NCBI RefSeq assembly: GCF_947179515.1
Contig: NC_067472.1
Coordinates: 204,184,068-204,248,067, forward strand
Reading direction: 5' to 3'
DNA length: 64,000 bases
Source: Apodemus sylvaticus
Lineage: Eukaryota > Chordata > Mammalia > Rodentia > Muridae
A program made the translations under genes and the position numbers. The notes under the pieces were generated by a model that was given only the letters and a program-made list of their open reading frames with translations, searched no databases and was not told the origin of the DNA. Shown here in pieces: positions 1 to 12,765 of the stretch. Position 1 is the stretch's first letter. Each line of letters opens with the position of its first letter.

Positions 1-958
1 AAAATGTCAGGTGTGGTTTGGGAGCTTATACCATGGAATGAGGATAAGAAGGTGATAGTCTTGTTTGTGTGTGTAGGAGGGATCAGGGTAATTCAGATAC
101 CCAGGCAATAGGGGTAGAGGCTGAGGAGTCAGGCTGGGCAGGATTTCAATTGGGCTCATGGAGTTAGAAGTGCTCCTCTCATAAACATGAATAGGGTTGC
201 AGAAGAGGACAGACCTTGACAGCAGGGTTCAGTTATACTGTTTGGAATTGAAGGCACATTTTAGATATTCCAACTGCATCAACATTGGGAGGATGTTGTG
301 AGAAGCCTAGAGAGGGACCTGAGCCACGTGCAGGTGGCTCATGAACCTGGTAAATAGGGAGAACTGGCTGCAAGAGAAACAATTCCCTGGCAGATTAGGT
401 GAATGTCTAATGAGGAAAGCAGGGTATATAGGGATGAAGAAGAAACAAGGGTGAAGGAGAACTGGATATGATGTTCTCAGAAGCCGCATAACAGGGATGC
501 AGGAAGAATGACGTCAGGATTTGACCTGCTGGAGCTCTGAGGATATTGACTTAATGCCTTCTAAGTCATGGTGGGCAGAGATTGCAATGTTCAATAATGT
601 CATAAAATCTGGGTGTACTGTCACACTCCTGGACCCCCAGCATTCAGGACGATAAGACTTGTAGGTAGAGAATTTGGTGCCAAGTTGATTGAACTGTAAT
701 ATTGTGCCTCAAAACAAGAAGTCACTTAATTAGGAATTGGTCAGTGTGGAGTCTGTCATAACGGTCATACTGAAGCAGGCATCTAGGACCTAGAATCTAG
801 GGGAATTTGAAGTGAGAAGGCTGCTCTTAGGAAATGGGTTGGCAGATTACTGACCTGTAGGACCTGTGAGATGGTTTGGACATGGTATCTTCTTGTTTGT
901 TGTTTTCTTCAATTTTTCTTTGATTTCACTTTAGTTGTCAAAGGCTTGATGTTTTAAA

Positions 959-1682
959 TTATAGCATAGCTGTGAGTGTACATATGTAAAAAGAGTTGGG
1001 GTTGCAAATTGGTACAACAACTCTGGAAATCAGTTGGGCAGTTCCTCAGAAAACTGGGCACATCACTTCTGGAAGATTCTGCTATACCACTCCTGGGTAT
1101 ATACCCAGAGGTTTCCCCAGCATGTAATAAGGATACATGCTCCACTATGTTCATAGCAGCCCTATTTATAATAGCCAGAAACTGGAAAGAACCCAGGTAT
1201 TCCTCAGCAGAAGAATGGATGCAAAAAATGTTGTATATATACACAATGGAGTACTATTCAGCCATTAGAAACAATGAATTCATGAAATTCTTAGGCAAAT
1301 GGATGGAGCTGGAGAACATCATATACTAAGTGAGGTAAGCCAGTCTCAAAAGATCAATCATGGTATTCACTCACTAAGAAGTGGATATTAACCTAGAAAA
1401 CTGGAATACCAAAACCATAATCCACAGATAAAATGATGTACAAAAAGAAGGGAGGAGTGGCCCCTGGTTCTGGAAAGACTCAGTGTAGCAGTATAGGGCA
1501 AAACCAGAGCAGGGAAGTGGGAAGGGGAGGGTGGGAGAACAGGGGGAGGGAAGGGGGCTTATGGGACTTCTGGGGACTGGGGGGCCAGAAAAGGGGAAAT
1601 CATTTGAAATGTAAATAAAAATATATCGAATAAAAAAAGGGAAAAATAAGTTATAGCATAGTTGTGAGTGTACATACATAAA
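959..1682 (+). mobile_element. 5'-truncated L1 (end of ORF2 plus 3' UTR) with target-site duplication
   Basis: The L1 body runs from about 988 to 1650. It holds the last part of ORF2 (a wrecked frame related to the C-terminus of the intact ORF2 at 28920-32744), then the 3' UTR with its G-rich purine tract and a short A-rich tail. About 30 bases at 959-990 are repeated at 1651-1682 with a few mismatches, which marks the target-site duplication. The paralogous site near 52485-52512 holds one copy of this sequence and no L1, so it is an empty site. The insertion therefore postdates the old duplication. The fragment is inactive. Confidence 0.9.
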
Positions 1683-2862
1683 TAGAGTTGTTAAATATCT
1701 CAAGGTGGATGCATCTATATGCATACACAACTTAGAGATAGAAATGAGAATCTGCTAAAAGCCTGCTCCAAATTTCTCACTTCCTTCCTCTGAAATTGAA
1801 TCCTCTCTTGAACTCACCATGTCTTCCTCCATTTTATATATGAACCTCCTCAATTCTAGCAGTACTTTGTGTTCATTGTGCAGAAATGTGATTACTATCT
1901 GTAAGTGTGGACTCATGAATGTATTCGTCTGATGGGTAGTTACATCTGGTGGCCCAGTGAGAATGGGAGGGAAGTAAAGGAAAGAGTCATAGTATTATCA
2001 GGCAGATGGTTCAATTTTCCTTTTCCACATGACAGATGTGGGTCTGCATGGAGAGATTTTGGAAATCACAGGAGAGAACAGATTGTTAATGATCCATGGC
2101 CTCCCTTCCTTGCTGGATCAACCATAGCTGACTGGGCTAACTTACAATTCTTGACTTCTTTTGTCTTCTCAGACCCATCCAACCCAGACAGCCTTTTTGT
2201 CAAGTGTAGATCTACACACACATTTTGCATACCAAACGATGCTCCCTGAATCCATAGCTGTGGTGTGTGCTCCCAAGTATAAACAGTAAGTATGTGAGAT
2301 TCAAGTCTGGAATTTAGAATTACAAAATTGTCAATGGCTCCAAACTATTTAAAAATTGTCTATGTACAGAATGTCTTAATTGATTGCTATGAAAGCCTTC
2401 CTTTAAGGTGCATAGTCTAATGATCACCAGCCACTCTTAAAAGATAAGATGACACCACTGCTGGTTTTCTAAGACAACCTCTCAAGAAATTTACTCAAGA
2501 GGCAGAGATTGAACAAATTCCACAGAAAACACTGTATAAGAGTTTTATGTCTTTTATTTCACAATGCTGTGTTATTCTGAATTCTTCAGGAGAGGTAGTA
2601 TTGGGCAAGCAATGAATCATCCTGCTTTCTTTTATAATATTTTTGTACACTTGATGTGCTACAGGAATAAGATTGCTCTGGTTTTAGAATTTTGTCCCTT
2701 CTGCCTCAAATTTATTGGTTTAAACAGACCTAACTCATTGCTACGCTGTTCTTCCTACATATTTCTACTGTTGACTTCCTCTGCCCACTTAGATTATCGT
2801 GCAAGAAAGGGATCCAGAGACAGAGAGACAGAGATGCTTATATATGACAAAAGGAAGGAAAG
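1683..2862. other. Single-copy DNA, no recognisable gene
   Basis: No gene or repeat family is recognised. Part of it (about 2090-2260) is conserved in the paralogous copy at 53640-53820. Short open frames overlap there, but they differ by frame and stops between copies, so I do not call them coding. Confidence 0.5.
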
Positions 2863-2898
2863 TGAATAAATGAATGAATGAATGAATAAATAAATAAG
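2863..2898. repeat. Tetranucleotide microsatellite (GAAT/AAAT)
   Basis: Nine or so consecutive four-base units, first GAAT then AAAT. A long purine-rich, GA-type stretch follows at about 2920-3260. Confidence 0.85.
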
Positions 2899-3704
2899 AA
2901 AGTGTAGATGGAAGATCAGGGGGAAAGACATCAAAGAAAAAAATAAAGGAGAAACACTAAGAAACTAGTGGATAATTAAAACTAGGACATGGATGTCAAG
3001 GTCTAGGAGGAGGACAGTGTGGACCATGATCAATTACAATAGGCAGACATAGTCCGCAGTTACTAAAATAGAAGGGAAACACTGTTCAAAGAAGACGAGA
3101 AGAGAGATAGGCGGTTTTGAGAGAGATGAGACGGTAAAAGAGAAAGAGGGAGAGACATATAAGAAAAAAGAGACATCTAAGAAAAAGAGAGAAATGAGTA
3201 AAAGAAAACAAACAAAAGAAAACGGTAGAGAGAAAGGTAGAAAAGAGAGACAGAGGAAACTAGGACTTGGAGGCAAATGTGTGCAACTGTGTCTGCCTTT
3301 TCTCATTTCAGAACTGGAATTTTCACACTGACACCTATTGGACTACAAGAAATATCCGATTGTCCACGGAGAGGGTTCCACACCCACAGACAAGACACAG
3401 CTCTCTTCTGTGTATGTATCTTTGTACAAGTAATCAAGGCCGTGTTTTCAAGCAGGACACAGTGCTGATTGGGTTCATCATTTTTTCCTTACCCTCCTGG
3501 CAGTTCATCTTCACCACCCTCTTCTTAACAATTCACAATAACCAAATATCTAGGATGCAGGTATCAGTGGATATCAGTTTTCTCATATTTGAAATCTAGT
3601 CATTGACTGTCTCTGAGATGCTAGTCCTTTCTGTCCCTCAAACCTGATATCTGGGGTAACTAATAACATCAAGATAAGATTAAGGAAGCAAAACTTGAGT
3701 GTAC

Positions 3705-3785
3705 TTCAGGGTCAGAGTGTGAGAGCAGCATGCTTGAGGCTCTGAATTCCATCCCCAGTAACATGAGGAAAAGAACAAAGTATTA
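3705..3785 (+). mobile_element. ID-like SINE relic
   Basis: The stretch resembles the tRNA-derived body of a rodent ID element: a degenerate B-box-like part ending in a typical phrase (ATCCCCAGTAACATG), then an A/G-rich tail. It is present at the matching place in the paralogous copy (about 55345-55425), so it predates the old duplication. Confidence 0.5.
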
Positions 3786-4256
3786 AATCCATTAGCTTAT
3801 TTAATGCTTTATCAATGTCATTAACTAACTCCCAGTCAGCGATCTGAATGCAAATGGAAAATATGCAAGATATGTTAATTATGCAAATTTTGACCAGGAA
3901 TTTTGTCTGGAAGAGTATGGTTCTAACTCTCTAGGGAGGTAGTTTCTTCTCCCATATTATTTTCTCTGGTCACACACTTAGTATGATCAGATCTCTGTGT
4001 GTCAGATCAGCCCCAGATAGCAAGATTCTTTCACTTTATTGCATATCAGCCAGGTCTCTTCCATTGAGTTTAGATTAAAAGGAAATGTAGCAACATAGTG
4101 AAAGGACCAGAACCTGTCCCATAAAATATATAAGAACCAGAAATTCAGTCACAGAGATGCAAAGTAATCTAAGATCCTATAGCAGACTGCTAATTCCAAG
4201 AGTCAATCTGTCTTTCTATCTCTGTCTCTCTGTGTATGTGTGCTTTATATGTGTCA

Positions 4257-4268
<12 letters not shown>

Positions 4269-4318
<50 letters not shown>
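4269..4318. repeat. (TA)n microsatellite
   Basis: About 25 uninterrupted TA units, able to form a hairpin or cruciform. The partner region near 55840-55960 has a CT repeat instead. Confidence 0.95.
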
Positions 4319-4320
<2 letters not shown>

Positions 4321-5219
4321 TTATAGTCTTGATTATAACAAAAATTAAGACCTAATAAAATTTAAGATTTTTTTTGTAAAACATGTATATTTCTATGTTT
4401 CTTTCTGTACCATCATTGTGTAGACTAGTGAAAGCGGATACCATTTTCACTTTAAGCCTGTTATCTGTGGGTTCAGTACCTTTAGTGCTGAGAAGAGTTT
4501 GTCAGATGTCCTAGATCTGGAGTCAGGTGATTGTGCAGTGCCTGCTTCCGTATAAGATCAGTGGATTCTGTTGCACATTTTATCATCTCCCTTGTTCCCA
4601 GTTGAGTACTCTCATGGATCAAAAGCAGAGAACATTTTTCAGTCAGATGGGAGGAAGAAGATCCGAACAGATGTGTTCTAAACTGCATAGCTCTGTCTTG
4701 TAATATAACAATGTTAAGTATTGCAAAGTTGAAAGAGATTGCATGATTATAAAAAAAAATGCCTAGAAATCTAATCCCAAGGTTCCAAGTTGCAACAACA
4801 CTTTCTATTTCTGGCCACTGACAAAGCCAGCAGCAGGACAGCTATATCAGGTGAATCATGAGTTTAAAGCTATCTGACACTATGTCGCCAAACTGAGTCA
4901 TACTGATTACTCCTCATGTTTTTGTATGCCATATTTAAGCATCCCTCAAAGACTATTAGATAACTTTTATCATCTGATTTATACAATGACTCCAATAATA
5001 CACTAGACTTACTGATCCTTTTAATAAGGCAATATTTTGCAAGTGACTCTGAAAAATATGTGCCAAGATATATGGTGACACACTGACTCTGATCATGAGG
5101 AGAACTAGGGAGGAGTACTGGGTCCCAGCCCCTTTCCCATAGCTGCCACCAACAAGATAATCTCACGTCTAAGATGACAATTATTGCTCTACAGTTAGCT
5201 TTTTACATTAGAGGATTGG

Positions 5220-5400
5220 GACAGGGCTATGCAGTGAGATTGCTTGTGTTTTAAACTCTAGGCTCTCTATTCAGTTCCCAGCATTTCCACTTCTGGAATC
5301 TGCTAAGTGCTGCTTTCCTATAATACAGTACTGGAGAGCAGGTGTCAGGAGTTTAACACCAAGATTGGTCTGTGCTCTCTAGGATATATAGTGTAGACTA
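5220..5400 (+). mobile_element. B4-like SINE relic
   Basis: The first part is ID-like, with a GGGACAGGGCT start and a GTTCCCAGCA box. It is followed by a decayed B1-like part with the 'cctataatacagtactggagagcagg' type of motif. That ID-plus-B1 order is the B4 architecture. The same element lies in the paralogous copy at about 56858-57045. Confidence 0.55.
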
Positions 5401-5586
5401 GATCACATGAGACTTTCCTTTGCTATAATATAAAAAGTATAAGTTGTTTCAAAATTGGAGCTTACCACGACTTATCCACGTTTCCTTTTCTCCAATTGCA
5501 GGACTGCAGTCATGTCACCACCCGGAACATCATGGTGACTGTCACAGATTTGAGATGAGTCAAATCCCAAACACCTTCAGTTGTGA

Positions 5587-5588
<2 letters not shown>

Positions 5589-5626
<38 letters not shown>
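5589..5626. repeat. (GT)n microsatellite
   Basis: About 19 GT units. The paralogous site near 57225-57240 has only a short run. Confidence 0.95.
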
Positions 5627-5629
<3 letters not shown>

Positions 5630-7070
5630 CATGAGTACTTGTACACATGTATGTCTCTCTCTCTGAGTGTTTTATACATATGAATGTGTTATATGTATGT
5701 ATGTAGGGTGGTATACATATCTGTTATGTTCAATATGTTATACATGTTGCTTCTATCTCTTGAATGTTTAATCTACATCATGTATGTGTACCAGTCTGGA
5801 TGGTTATACTTGGTAGCCAAAAGAAAACCTATCTTTTCTATATGAGGTTTATTTAAAGTTAGGATAGTGTATTAGGAGTTCATAACAATTAGAAATTGAT
5901 TTTGTTATAAAACATTTATTAAGAGGTTAAGACAATATTTTTGGCCATGAACCATGAGCATACATTGTATATAAGGATTCAGTACACCCAAAACTGGTCT
6001 GCATCATCTGTCACAGGGTAGATGTGGGACAGATTATAATTCCAAGACTCACTAACCAACTGCAGAGGGGAATCATCTCAAAGGTCCCAGACATCAGCCT
6101 ACATTTTTCATCTACTCAGAATGTTGCTCTGAGAGAAATGGATTAATGAAGACAAAAAAGAATTTTCTGACTCAATAGAAACTTCATTGCTTTTGGATTG
6201 ACTTTAATCTGAAATGAGTCGACCATCGGTATTGAGTTTCTAGTACAAATGGCATGATATGATGTCTCCCTACATGAGATTATTATAGTCTGGTACTGCA
6301 ACATCATGGAAAACCAAAAAAAGATGTATTTTCCAGAAAATATCCTAGGGATGTGTGTTTCTGCTAGGCTCCCTGAAGAACCTTTGATGATGCTGTGTCA
6401 GGCTTACACCATTAAAGTGCTGACTTTGTACTGTGATGTTCACTGCATATTGAATCTTCAGTTCATCACAGATGTGAAAAGAACTTTGGTACCAAAGTGA
6501 TCACCTCTCAAACCCTTGAAGACAAGAGAAGATGACTACAGCCCTGTGGAATTTGTCACATTTATAGAACATAAATAAGATGAAGACTTTCTCCACTCCT
6601 CATACACCATGTCACCTGCTCCAGTTTATCCAGTCCTACAACCAAGTTGTCCTGATGGATATACTACTGACTGAAAAATCTTGCCACAAAACACAAGACA
6701 ATACACCAGGGAAATCTGTCTGACCTACACAGAGTAATGTGCTCGCCTGAACATGGTTCCTACAGCATGTGACTTCCCTGAATTCTTAATGACCTAATCA
6801 ATGAGACTAGTACTTGCATTCACCTCACACAAAGATACTGTCCTCAACAAGAGATGGCAGGACAAACTCACTGCTGGTGGCATACTGGCAGAAAGAAGCT
6901 CACTATGACCTGTGGGTGGTCAACTATTCTACTCAATGCTCCTGACTTTGGTCCTGTTCAGAAGTGAAGCTAATCACAACACATTGATGTTTCCCTCATA
7001 TTGCACAGAATCCAATTTAAAAAGAAAAATCTCTCCAACTATCATGTCTCCTTTAAATGTACATTTATTT
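5627..7070. other. Single-copy DNA, no recognisable gene
   Basis: Conserved by position with 57241-58760 of the other duplication member. I see no convincing exon or repeat family in it. Confidence 0.5.
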
Positions 7071-7098
7071 TCTCTCTCTGTCTCTTTCTCTGTCTCTG

Positions 7099-7192
<94 letters not shown>
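7071..7192. repeat. Compound CT/TG microsatellite
   Basis: A (TC)n block to about 7143 is followed by a (TG)n block. The apparent open frames crossing it are low-complexity artefacts. The paralogous place (59698-59760) also has a CT block. Confidence 0.95.
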
Positions 7193-7193
<1 letters not shown>

Positions 7194-7855
7194 CTGTATA
7201 TGTGTTTATTGTTTTGCTTCTAGAGGACATATGCTAGAGGTTCTCTCAAGTTCAGGAGCACTTGAAGGCATCAGGTATTTTCTACTACTATGTTAGATTC
7301 CATGATCAAACTCTGCTTGTCAGGCATGGTGCTAAGGTCCTTGTCCCTGGAAGCCAAGGGACATGTAACATTTAAAAACAAAAACAAAAACAAAAAACAT
7401 AAAACCTGCTGTGTTCAATCAGGTGTGTTGCATGTCTTCCCTGTGGTGTCCCATGGATGCTGGAAAAATTCTTCTCTCTATACCCCTAAAGAAAAATGAC
7501 TCCTCATACCCAAAACACTTGATATTATTAGCTGTTCTTATAAAGCTGGACTAGGAGCTTCTTTAATATGTATGATAGCATGCTGTAAGGGCTTCACTTT
7601 TTAAAGGTATAGTGCAAGTAAACACAGTTGCTGGGTTTTTATGAGTGCAATGGCTTATCCTGTCCAGAACAGACGTTTTCAAAGCGCTTCTCCTATTTTC
7701 CACCTTTTATACTGTTTCTAGGTCATGTTATACCATGGCCTCTGAGTAGTTAGGTCTGCTGTGTATTTGTGTGATTTAAATGTCTCATTTGGGGTCAAAC
7801 ACTTAACATTTGCTCTCAGCAACTCGAGGTAATTAAGGAAATAGGTATACGTCTA

Positions 7856-7945
7856 AATAATAATATTAATAATAATAGTAGTAATGATAGTAATGATAAG
7901 GATAATTAGAGTAGTACAAATACAAGTAATAATAATAAAAAACCA
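7856..7945. repeat. AAT-rich imperfect microsatellite
   Basis: Runs of AAT/AGT/GAT triplets with interruptions. The paralogous copy near 60365 lacks it, so it expanded or was lost after the duplication. Confidence 0.8.
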
Positions 7946-8145
7946 ATGAGAGTAAATTAGTCTATACCTTAACACATCACCCTGCAAAAGTTGTTTCTCT
8001 GACCTTTGGGAAAATTAGCACTAATCTATGAACATGGACACATTGAGGAAGCAGTTTGAAAGTATGTCCAAAAAGACAGCAGTATGTCTTTTCATGATCT
8101 GTTATGTACCAGAGTGTGGGTTTAGGACCAGGTTAAAGATCTAGG

Positions 8146-11100
8146 TATGGATTTCATCTTGTCTAATGGCCAAAATTTTAACCAGACCGTTTTGGTTACT
8201 GTTATAGCAAGACTGTCATGATTGAATCTGTAGGCATACCCTACCAAGCACATTAGAATAATAGCAGATAAAATCCACTAGTAGTCAGAACATGACTTCT
8301 CTCCCATGTATAGCACCACACTTCACAGAGAATGCAAGGCAGCAGTCAGATGTCTGCCAGACTCAGTTCATTTCTCTATGGACCAAAACTGAACTGTGGT
8401 TTCTTCAAGAGTAGGTTCTTACCATCTACTTCTGGTATGTAACCAAGAGAAATAGTACTAGCTTATATTGTTTATGTAGCTTCAGGCTTCACTGAATAAA
8501 AGTACAAGGTGGGTTTCTCACTCCTGGGACTGAATTTTTTGAACACAATCATCAGTTGCTGAAACAAGCTGCAAGTGTTCACTGCAGAGGGTCCTCCCTT
8601 TAACTTAAGATTCATGGTCTCCAGCTTGGATATTGAAGCCTGTGGACAGGGTGATTCCTATTGGATCCTTAAGAGCAGCCAGGGTCTCACTAACCATTGC
8701 TATCTGAGAATACTGAACTCTCAATTATTTCCACAAGTCTGCACTCAGCAAATGCATCATATAAGGATGCCACACTGATAACTGTTACATCACTACAGCA
8801 CGAGGTTGTCTTACCACTGGTCCCTTTGCATGTCTGTGCCTAGATGAGGACAAAAAGTGAATCTCTAAGTGTCCTTTTTGCAATACTTACATTCCATTCC
8901 ACATCTGTCCCAGACACACACTTTTTCTTCACTTCTCCTATTAGATCCTTCCCTATTATTCTCACCTCTCCTTGCTTGTTGGTCTAAGTGAAGACACAGT
9001 TTAGGTCTTTCCATATCACAGCTGGCCCTGTACACATAGACACAACCCAATCCCCAGACCGACTTGCTGCTAGCCAGTGCAGAGTTGTAAGTGAGGTGGT
9101 ACTAGAAGTACAGGACTAGGCTGAGGGGCCAGGTCATCACTTGTAAATGTTCCTAGATCAAAACATGAGGAGGACACAAAGCATTCTGATCTCCAATGCT
9201 CTACAGAGTACAAATTAATTTATGGACAGTGCATGAGGATCTAGACATGGCTCATTCCAAAAAAACTCATTCAATATGGATCCTATTTGATCTCATCTCC
9301 CATATGTTTGCTCATAAGTTCTCTACTCAATTCCTAATTTTCTTGGGTAACCTTGGCTCTAGTAATGAATTCATATACCTACATATAGACCAAAAATTCA
9401 CATGCACAAAGTCTTCTGAGAAACAAAATAAATAGAAATCCTTAAACGTAGAACTCTATAAGCATTTACCTGCTCAAGAGCCTGCCTGGATTTCCTCAGT
9501 CTTGATGCATGTACCTGGATGTCTGGTGGGGGATCAGGCAGAGAACCCATGGGGAAGTAGAGAGTGTGGAGTTCTAGGGGAAGCTTAAAGTCCCCGAAAA
9601 ACCCAAGACAGCAAGAGAAGGAGAACATGGAGCATTTTAACCAGTTGGGTAAGGACTTCCTACTCATCCATTAGCTCTCCTTAATTTGAACCAGAGAAAG
9701 AATAATAGTATTTATGTTGTAGACTCTGAATGTGTTTTCTGGGGAGACCTTGTGGCTACAAGTTGAAGACCTGTTGGAGATATTGGAAGATAGGAAATCT
9801 TGCCAATTTTCCTATTGTTTAATCAGGTAAGTCACCCAGAAGACATCTCAAGTCCTGCTTCTTGGGATAGAGACAGAAATATACCAAGATATCTAGGTAG
9901 TTTGGTTTACATAGTTAGACCTGATCGAAAGTAAAGGCAATTCTAGAGAGGAGAAGAGGAATGTGTTGATATTTTGGTGATTCTCCATCAACAAGCAAAG
10001 AACCTCTCAGGTGATTTCATTAACACACTTAAAGAGCAGTTTATCCTCCTTGCTGCTGACATTTTCCTGTTAGTATAGTAAGAGGCATTTGTAGTCTATG
10101 AGATGTCAGGTACAGTGACATTTCTGAATGACAATCATGCATTTTTTGAGGTAGAATTTCCATATAAGGCAGGCTAGCCATATGATTTTCTTGCCTCAGC
10201 TTCAGTGAGGTTTGAGTGACAGTGATGTTGATGTTCTATTTAGACCTGAGTTACTAATATAGCATGCTCAAGTTCTGGAGAACCAAACCTCACAAATCAT
10301 CAATATAGGAACCAGAGGCTAAAAGATACTTCACAGTTAGGCAAAGGGACAGGTGACCATAAAGAAATACTCATTGCTCACAAGCTGTGTTGCCATGTCT
10401 CTTAGACAACTTACGTTTAATTGGTCAAGAGAGATTCCGAGGGAGCAGAGGGATGAAGTTCTCCACAGACTGACTGGAGCCAACTGAGGAGACAGAGATT
10501 CTAAGCTGAATGAAGTAAGTGGCATGCCTGTTGCTTTCTGTTGAATGCCCCCCCCCTCTCTGCCTTGTGAGAGCACTATGCATCTACCTCCATCTGTGAC
10601 ACTGCTATCTTGATAGATGTAAAAGGCTGAAAGATTGGCCACCACACTGGTCATACAGTTTGCATTCCAGGACCATTAGCTATTTTATCCAGAGATATCT
10701 GAAAGAGAACATGATTAAACAGTGGTTGATGGAAGTCCAGGAAAAGGAGGAAGCAGTGGATGACACAGTTATCATGAACTAACATACAAGTCTGGTTTCA
10801 TGGTGACTCAGGGCAGTTTCTCAAGTGTACAGTAGAGTAAATGGCTATACAATTGTAAACAACCATTCTGCAGTATGTGTGTCTACATGTGCCTCTCTGT
10901 CGTGGGAGGTTTCTCCAATTGTGTGTGATACATGAGTATGTACAGAGATGAGGGTCTCCATGAGTGAGAGATTATGCTTGTAGATGTGAGCATTCATACA
11001 TGTGTACTTAGTTCTGTGTGGGCCTTCTCTGCCTCTATGCATACAGCACAAGCAATAAATCAAAGACTTTGTTCTCAGGGTCTCTATTGCTGCCCTGAGA

Positions 11101-11939
11101 GCCTGTTACCAAGGCTCAAAGGGTATGTGAGCAAGAGAGAAATGTGAGAAGGCTGGGCTACACTTGTTAGGCAGGAAGGTCAATTGTGTTTGGAAGAGGG
11201 ATGGAAGCTTCTCTGGATTCCTCTGTGTAGGAAACCATGAGATTGTCCATCAGTTTAATTATCCATACACCCAAGAAGCTGCATCACATACTGTTTTGCA
11301 GGTGTGTATTGTTGTGAGCATAGGTGAAAACAGGGCTTTTCACAGAGCAGCTTACAGCATAAATAAAACATAGATTTTTGTATAGGTCAAAGCTGTAGGC
11401 ATTTTGATGGGAGAGCTCATTTCAACTTACTTCAAGTTGTACAACAATCTACCTACCCATTTGGTTCTCACTGTTTACAGCTCTGTTCCCTATCTTCTGC
11501 TTCCATCAGTATTTTTTCATACTCCTGCATCTGCTTTTGTCCCCTCTGTCTGTCTCCTGCCCTGGTCAATCCCAGTAGTTTTGACCTTTCTATTGGCTGT
11601 CAGATATTTATAATTAGCAATTAGCAGTAAGACAGTGCCAGAATATCTCTTGGATTGCCATCAGGCAATGACATTCATGTTTTGAGCAAAGTCAGCACAC
11701 TTTAAATCAGCAAAATTTAAAATCTAAAGCACTGTGATGGTTCAGAAACGACAGTATCAAACTCCTGCCATCACTTAGCTCTTTATCAGTACAGATTTAA
11801 CAATTGAAAATACAGAGATGCACCTTCATATACAGTAAGGAATGTCACCTGAACAATGGATGGATATGTGCACACAGCATGCAAATGTGAAGGTCACAAG
11901 ACAATTTCAGATGTTGCTTTATGTTACCTTCTACTTTCA
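8146..11939. other. Single-copy DNA, no gene recognised
   Basis: Both strands contain only short open frames without family resemblance. A C-run at about 10548-10555 is the only notable low-complexity element. I cannot support any gene or clear repeat here. Confidence 0.5.
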
Positions 11940-12040
11940 CGGTTGTGAGCCAGCTTATGAAGTACTAAAAACTACAGTCGGGTCTTCTGAAAGAGTAGTG
12001 CATGCTCTTAATCACTAAAGCATCTATCTAACCCTCACCT
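11940..12040 (-). mobile_element. B3/B2-like SINE
   Basis: Read on the minus strand, it starts with a GGTTAGATAGATGC-type tRNA-like head. A decayed 'attaagagcatgcactactctttcagaagac' type body follows, and then the 'ggctcacaacc' motif. That is the order found in B2/B3 SINEs. Confidence 0.7.
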
Positions 12041-12511
12041 AAGATACTTCACATTTGTTTGTTTGTGTGTTCGATATTGATCATAAAGGGATAAATGGTT
12101 GGAGGTCAGCAGATAATTTCAGGAAGGTGGTTTCTTTTAGATCTGTATATTGAATTTAAGAATGAAACTTAGGTTACCACACAGAAAAGCTCAACAAAGT
12201 AAGATTTGGCAAACCAACAGAAGAAAAGAGCTCAAGAAACTGAGACATATTTTTACACATTCAGGAGTCCTATAAAATACTAAACTGAAAGATAGGTTTT
12301 GGGAAGACTTTGCACACACCAATACACCCAATGTCTGCTGCCTCACCGTCTATGTGTACAAATAAGTTTTGATCAGTTGACTTAGAAGGCTTTGTTCTCC
12401 TTGTGTCTAGTCTATCCTATGGTATGTATATTATTTATTCTTATTTTTCTACTTCAGGATTCCTTGAGCTCTGAGGAGGGGTATTTAATGGAGAAATCTC
12501 ATATGGAGTTG

Positions 12512-12627
12512 GGTGCTGCTCTTTCTCTCTTTCTGTCTCTCTGTCTCTGGCTCTTTCTATCTCTGTCTCTCTCTCTTTCTGCCTCTATCTCTTTTCTCTG
12601 TGTGTGTGTGTCTGTCTGTCTGTCGGA
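12512..12627. repeat. CT/TG-rich low-complexity tract
   Basis: Imperfect TCTCTC/TCTGTC repeats pass into a TG run. This produces spurious Ser/Leu/Cys-rich and Arg/Glu-rich open frames on opposite strands. Confidence 0.85.
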
Positions 12628-12694
12628 CATTCTGTATCTCAGTCCCTCTGCATGCATAATGTCTGATTGTCTATCTTTGCATTTTTTCCCATCA

Positions 12695-12765
12695 GATGCA
12701 TGAGAAACCGGGGAAGATCCTTGAGGACATGGGCACAGGGGGAAAGTTCCTGAACATAATATATA
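12695..12765 (+). mobile_element. Short L1 ORF2 fragment
   Basis: About 70 bases match L1 ORF2 at 31855-31910, the segment encoding the GKTLEDIGTGRKFLN-like peptide, with several differences. No 3' UTR follows, so it is an isolated relic. Confidence 0.7.

Larger units (their letters stand above)
1..8145. repeat. Left member of an old, diverged segmental duplication (partner at about 51507-60540)
   Basis: Read side by side, this stretch aligns in the same orientation with about 51507-60540. Examples are 10-55 with 51515-51560, 2130-2270 with 53690-53830, 3400-3540 with 55040-55190 and 5480-5560 with 57120-57200. Substitutions and small indels are frequent (roughly a tenth of positions, by eye), so the duplication is much older than the 14.8 kb one inside the window. 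The members differ by insertions: an L1 at 988-1650 is only here, and about 0.7 kb at 52858-53556 and 0.9 kb at 58760-59695 are only in the partner. The alignment runs off the left edge of the window. I recognise no complete gene in it. Confidence 0.85.

Noticed and set aside
1905..2249. A 114-codon frame that partly recurs at 53580-53804 as a conserved gene
   Set aside because: The similarity is explained by the old duplication of DNA. The frames differ by shifts and start points, and the reading frame shows no sign of preferential conservation.
5480..5560. A 33-base micro-exon between a CTCCAATTGCAG acceptor and a GTGACT/GTAACT donor, present in both old copies
   Set aside because: Splice-like borders alone are too weak, the donor is poor in the left copy, and I see no matching neighbouring exons.
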